From assembly GCF_003751225.1 (NCBI RefSeq), contig NZ_RJKE01000001.1:8990001-9054000 (forward strand): a stretch of 64,000 nucleotides of DNA. The letters run 5' to 3'. The position numbers and the translations under genes were made by a program. This document shows positions 61,043 to 64,000 of the stretch, piece by piece. Source of the stretch: Actinocorallia herbida. GTDB taxonomy: Bacteria > Actinomycetota > Actinomycetes > Streptosporangiales > Streptosporangiaceae. Every line of letters begins with the position of its first letter. Within the stretch, counting starts at the first letter, position 1. The notes below the pieces were generated by a model that was given only the letters and a program-made list of their open reading frames with translations, was not told the origin of the DNA and ran no database searches.

Positions 61043-61987
61043 ATGGGACGTCGGCGTGAGCTGCGGGCCGCGGTGCTGGGGGCGGCGCCGAGAAGGCTGC
61101 TGACCCCTGCGGAACCGCCGCTGCACGCGGTCGAGGGGCGCATCGTCGACGCGAGTCCGCACCTGCTCGTGCTGCGTGCGCCGGCCCGCACCAACGGACA
61201 AGAACCGGTGTTCTATGACTTTCGTATGGCAATGTCGGAATCGACGGTGATCTGGCATGGCGGAAAGGCAGATTTGTCGGCACTTGTCCCAGGTCGTGAG
61301 GCTGTGGTGCGGCCGACGGCCGACGGACTCGCCGCCGACCGGGTCTGGGTCGACATCCTGCGCGTCAACGGCGTCATCGTCTCGGTCGCCCGCGAGCGGG
61401 GGGCGCGCGGGGCCGTGCACAACGTCGAGGTCGATCAGGGGCCGCACCGGCCGCGCGCGCACGTGGTGATCCCGCCGGAGAACTTCGGGCACATCCTCGT
61501 GCGGCATCCCCGCATGGAGCCCGGCCAGCTCTTCGACGTGATCGCGCTGCGGTCCGAGCGCGGCCCGGTCGCGGTGCGGCCCGGCACCGCGCAGGCGGGG
61601 CCGCTCGCCGAGGTGCCCAGCCCGGCTCCGGGGACGCTGCTGCGCGGGACGGCGACCTGGTTCTCGGCCGAGGGCCGCGGCGCCGCCTATCCGGCGCTCG
61701 ACCCGTACGGCGACGCGGGGGGCTGCGCGGGGGCGCCCCCCTCGTGCGCGCCGCTTCCACTGCTCTCCCTCGGCTCCACCCTGCACGTGCGCAACGACTG
61801 CGGCAAGCGCAGCGCCGAGGTGCGGGTGATCGAGTGCGGCTGTACCGCCGCACGCTTCTGCGACCGCTGCGTCGTCTGCGGGACGTCGCCGCGGGGCCGG
61901 GTGACCGAGCTCACCCGGGCCAGTTTCGTCGATCTGGGCGGCGATCTGGATGTCGGCTGTTTCAACGTGACCCTGGTGGTGGGGTGA
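61043..61987 (+). CDS. RlpA-like double-psi beta-barrel protein, unusual
   Basis: 314 aa from ATG 61043 with GAGGAGG upstream. No signal peptide. Residues 90-185 form a beta-rich domain; residues 200-314 resemble a double-psi barrel (RGTATWFSAEGRG, LGSTLHVRNDCGKRSAEVRVIECG, LTRASFVDLGGDLDVG). The VIECGCTAARFCDRCVVCG stretch adds six Cys, reminiscent of a metal or redox site. It ends one base before the MauE-like gene, so the two are an operon and may form a redox pair. Confidence 0.75.
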   Translation: MGRRRELRAAVLGAAPRRLLTPAEPPLHAVEGRIVDASPHLLVLRAPARTNGQEPVFYDFRMAMSESTVIWHGGKADLSALVPGREAVVRPTADGLAADRVWVDILRVNGVIVSVARERGARGAVHNVEVDQGPHRPRAHVVIPPENFGHILVRHPRMEPGQLFDVIALRSERGPVAVRPGTAQAGPLAEVPSPAPGTLLRGTATWFSAEGRGAAYPALDPYGDAGGCAGAPPSCAPLPLLSLGSTLHVRNDCGKRSAEVRVIECGCTAARFCDRCVVCGTSPRGRVTELTRASFVDLGGDLDVGCFNVTLVVG

Positions 61988-61988
61988 G

Positions 61989-62720
61989 ATGACCAACGAA
62001 TTCCTCGGGGCGCAGCTCCTCGTGATCATCGTGGTGTTCGCACTGGCCTCCTGGGGCAAGCTGCACGGGCCGAAGAACCGGATGGCCCTGGTCTACGCGC
62101 TCGCCGAGGGCGTGCTGGCGCTGGCCCTGCTCGCGACCGACGCGCTGGTGCCGCGCCTGGTGACCGTGGCGGGGCTCGCCGCGGCGACCTGGGTGGTGAG
62201 CGAGCTGCGCACGACCCGGCCCGACGACGGTTGCGGCTGCTTCGGCAGGCTGAGCCGCATCCGGATCGGCTGGCGCACGGTCGCGCGCACGGCGCTCATC
62301 GCCGGGGTGGCGTTCGCCGCCTGCTGGGCGCCGATGGCGGGCTGGGAGGTGTTCGCCGACGGCCCCGGCCTCGCCGAGGTCTTCCTCGTCGCCGAGCTGG
62401 CGGTCATCGCGGCGGTGTCCCCGGAATCCGCCGCGCTGCTCAAGCGTGCGGCGGTGCCGTGCGAGCGCCGCCCGGTGCCGCTCACCGACACGCTGCGGGT
62501 GCTGCACGGCAGCGCGGCCTGGCGGAAGCACGGGGCGGGCCTAGGCGAGCCCTCGGACGTGTGGCGCGAGCTGTGCTGGCGGTTCCTGGTCTATCCGGTA
62601 CGCGGCGGCGAGCTGGTCTTCGCGGTGTCCATCGCCGACGGCGAGGTCAGGGCCGCGCATGTCCCCGTGCTGCCCGAGCGCAACGGCTCGGGTCTGCTGT
62701 CGGCTCCCGTCTTCGTCTGA
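61989..62720 (+). CDS. MauE/DoxX-type redox-associated membrane protein
   Basis: 243 aa. Four hydrophobic helices fill the first 150 residues. A GCGCFGRLS Cys motif between them is typical of MauE-like proteins, which help mature quinone- or thiol-bearing enzymes. The C-terminal 90 residues are a soluble domain that continues LTDTLRVLHGSAAWRKHG. It starts one base after the stop of the Cys-rich partner. Function by analogy only. Confidence 0.83.
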   Translation: MTNEFLGAQLLVIIVVFALASWGKLHGPKNRMALVYALAEGVLALALLATDALVPRLVTVAGLAAATWVVSELRTTRPDDGCGCFGRLSRIRIGWRTVARTALIAGVAFAACWAPMAGWEVFADGPGLAEVFLVAELAVIAAVSPESAALLKRAAVPCERRPVPLTDTLRVLHGSAAWRKHGAGLGEPSDVWRELCWRFLVYPVRGGELVFAVSIADGEVRAAHVPVLPERNGSGLLSAPVFV

Positions 62721-62802
62721 CACCCGGCTTCCGGCGAGCGCGGCTTCTGACACACACCACGACACTCCCGCAAAGGGGTTCGATCCACCCGGACTCAACA
62801 GC

Positions 62803-62844
62803 TCTCTACGGCTTTCTAGGCAGATCGCTAGAAAAACATAGAAA
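62803..62844. repeat. Degenerate copy of the downstream inverted repeat
   Basis: The left arm (62803-62819) differs by one base from the left arm at 62859-62875, 56 bp away. The right arm (62828-62844) matches its counterpart in 12 of 17 positions, all mismatches lying in G/C positions. It looks like an older or decayed duplicate of the hairpin. Confidence 0.7.
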
Positions 62845-62858
62845 CCACTCGTCACATC

Positions 62859-62900
62859 TCTCTACGGCTCTCTAGGGAAAACGCTAGAGAGCCGTAGAGA
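62859..62900. terminator. Perfect 17-bp inverted repeat between convergent genes
   Basis: TCTCTACGGCTCTCTAG (62859-62875) pairs perfectly with CTAGAGAGCCGTAGAGA (62884-62900) over an 8-base GGAAAACG loop. Placed between the MauE-like gene and the AAA ATPase gene, it can terminate both directions. Confidence 0.82.
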
Positions 62901-62923
62901 TCCCGATCCGGCGACGACCGCCG

Positions 62924-64000
62924 TCAGGACGGCTGGGCCCGCAGGAACTTCCCGAAGTGCGGCACGGTGAAGGCGACGAGGCCGCGTTCCGCGCTGTAGA
63001 TGAGGCCCTTTTTGATGAGGCCGTCCCGCGCCGGGGAAAGGCTCGATGGCTTACGGCCCAGTTCATCGGCGACGGAGGCGGTGGGCACGGGTTCGTCGCC
63101 CAGGAGGGCCATCGCGCGCATGTAATCGCGTTCGGCCGGGGTGGCCCGCTCGTACCGGCTGCCGAAGAAGCCCACGGCGAGCTCGCTCTCCGCCTCGGGC
63201 GCGGCCACCGCGATGTCGTGCGCGGTGATGGGCGAGGTGGGCGCGAGGTCCCAGACGACCTTGGCGTAGGCCTGGACGAAGTAGGGATAGCCGTCCGCGG
63301 CCTCGTACAGGGCGTCGAGGGCCTCCGGGGTGAAGCTCACCTCCTCGCGTTCGGCCGGGACCAGCAGGGCCAGATCGGCCGACTCGCGGTCGAGGCGATC
63401 GATCCTGGCATAGCGGAAGAGCCGTTCGGAGTAGGACTTGCTGGCGCTCAGCACCGCGGGCAGGTGCGGCAGCCCGGCGCCGACGACGATCAACGGCCCG
63501 CCCGTCTGGGAGAGCTCGTGGCAGGCCGCGCAGAGCGCCGAGACGTCCTCGGCCGGGATGTCCTGCATCTCGTCGACGAACAGGCCGATGCCGACGCCGA
63601 GGTCGGTCGCCACGGAGGCGGCGTCGACGAACAGCTCGGTGAGGTCGATCTCGAGGTCGCCGGAATCGGCGCGGCCGCGCACGGCGGGCACGTCGATGCC
63701 CGGCTGCCAGCGGTGCGCCGGGGCCTTGGCCCGGGTGGTCGGCTGCGGCCCCGCCTGCGCGAACGCCTTGAGGACGCCGAGGAACCACTCGATCCGATCG
63801 GGCGCGCGGTGCCGGGGCGCGAGCTCGCGCACCGCGGTGTGCAGCGCCGCCGCGACCGGCCGCCGGATCGACTGCTCCGGCCGCGCCTCGATCTTGCCGG
63901 TGCCCCACAGCCGCTGGATGGCCATCGACCGGAAGGTGTTGAGCAGCACGGTCTTGCCGACGCCGCGCAGGCCGGTGACGACCATGCTGCGCTCGGGCCT
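62924..64000 (-). CDS. AAA ATPase (AAA_16-type), cut by window end
   Basis: The minus-strand frame is open to the window edge. The fragment of about 358 aa opens with the Walker A VVTGLRGVGKTVLL; Walker B is LFVDEMQDIPAED. Sensor-like segments IVVGAGLPHLP and a C-terminal winged helix (PTASVADELGRKPSSLSPARDGLIKKGLI) follow, as in ORC/Cdc6-like or MalT-type ATPases. ATG 63988-like starts are internal, so the true start is beyond the window. Function unknown; many actinobacterial members occur beside phage or mobile genes. Confidence 0.85.
   Translation of the reverse strand, partial: RPERSMVVTGLRGVGKTVLLNTFRSMAIQRLWGTGKIEARPEQSIRRPVAAALHTAVRELAPRHRAPDRIEWFLGVLKAFAQAGPQPTTRAKAPAHRWQPGIDVPAVRGRADSGDLEIDLTELFVDAASVATDLGVGIGLFVDEMQDIPAEDVSALCAACHELSQTGGPLIVVGAGLPHLPAVLSASKSYSERLFRYARIDRLDRESADLALLVPAEREEVSFTPEALDALYEAADGYPYFVQAYAKVVWDLAPTSPITAHDIAVAAPEAESELAVGFFGSRYERATPAERDYMRAMALLGDEPVPTASVADELGRKPSSLSPARDGLIKKGLIYSAERGLVAFTVPHFGKFLRAQPS

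Overview
The window comes from a very GC-rich actinobacterium. Codons end mostly in G or C, GTG starts are common, and there are actinobacterial-type families (DUF397, DUF6879, FxSxx-COOH peptide system, HATPase/STAS switches, Ser/Thr kinases with an extracellular tail). The gene set fits Streptosporangiales, perhaps Thermomonosporaceae, but that placement is a guess.

Left third (1 to about 16.8 kb): accessory DNA, probably one end of an integrated element. An intact IS630-family copy opens the window. It is followed by two convergent, visibly less GC-rich cassettes that look like conflict or defence modules. One is a two-gene cassette (1813-4294) of a possible multi-winged-helix protein and a PD-(D/E)XK-like protein. 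The other is a three-gene operon (7815 to 4323, minus strand) of a DUF4297/Cap4-like nuclease, a P-loop NTPase with a GRRT Walker A, and a small SPFH-like protein. Next comes a five-gene minus-strand operon: HTH/TPR regulator, 2H phosphoesterase, unknown, aminoglycoside-phosphotransferase-like kinase, unknown. Two anti-sigma-type ATPases flanking a DUF6879 gene follow, then a 4 x 12-bp repeat, a frameshifted serine-recombinase-like gene, an AlpA/Xis-like gene and a tyrosine integrase. The integrase points at the 3' end of tRNA-Arg(ACG), the classical layout of an element integrated in a tRNA gene. No Rep or Tra gene and no second att copy is visible, so the far end lies outside the window.

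Middle (17-46 kb): chromosomal housekeeping and signalling. It holds an ECF sigma factor fused to a membrane/extracellular domain, a class III nucleotide cyclase, a MerR regulator, a PGRP-type amidase, a CocE/NonD hydrolase, an acyltransferase, lipoproteins and murA. A regulator, a 19-residue mini-gene, a Ser/Thr kinase and a membrane protein form a tightly coupled set. Then come an SDR with a divergent XRE regulator, hisC/pat, a DUF397 gene that seems frameshifted, an NrtR-like Nudix regulator, an overlapping corA-MOSC-purC operon divergent from purD, DoxX, a hydrolase, pruA, a STAS protein, a DUF72 protein and a GNAT acetyltransferase.

Right part (46.8-64 kb): a RiPP locus of the FxSxx-COOH type (fxsB radical SAM/SPASM, HExxH hydroxylase-like protein, NB-ARC/TPR FxsT and a precursor with an unusual C-terminus), next to a STAND-TPR NTPase. 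It is followed by an MFS transporter, an L,D-transpeptidase, related secreted beta-rich proteins, tRNA-Ser(GCT), a lipoprotein, an RlpA-like/MauE-like pair, and an AAA ATPase cut by the window end.

The best leads for undescribed biology are the three-gene nuclease/NTPase/SPFH-like operon, the neighbouring nuclease pair, the 19-aa coupled peptide gene before the kinase, and the variant FxSxx precursor with its STAND neighbour.
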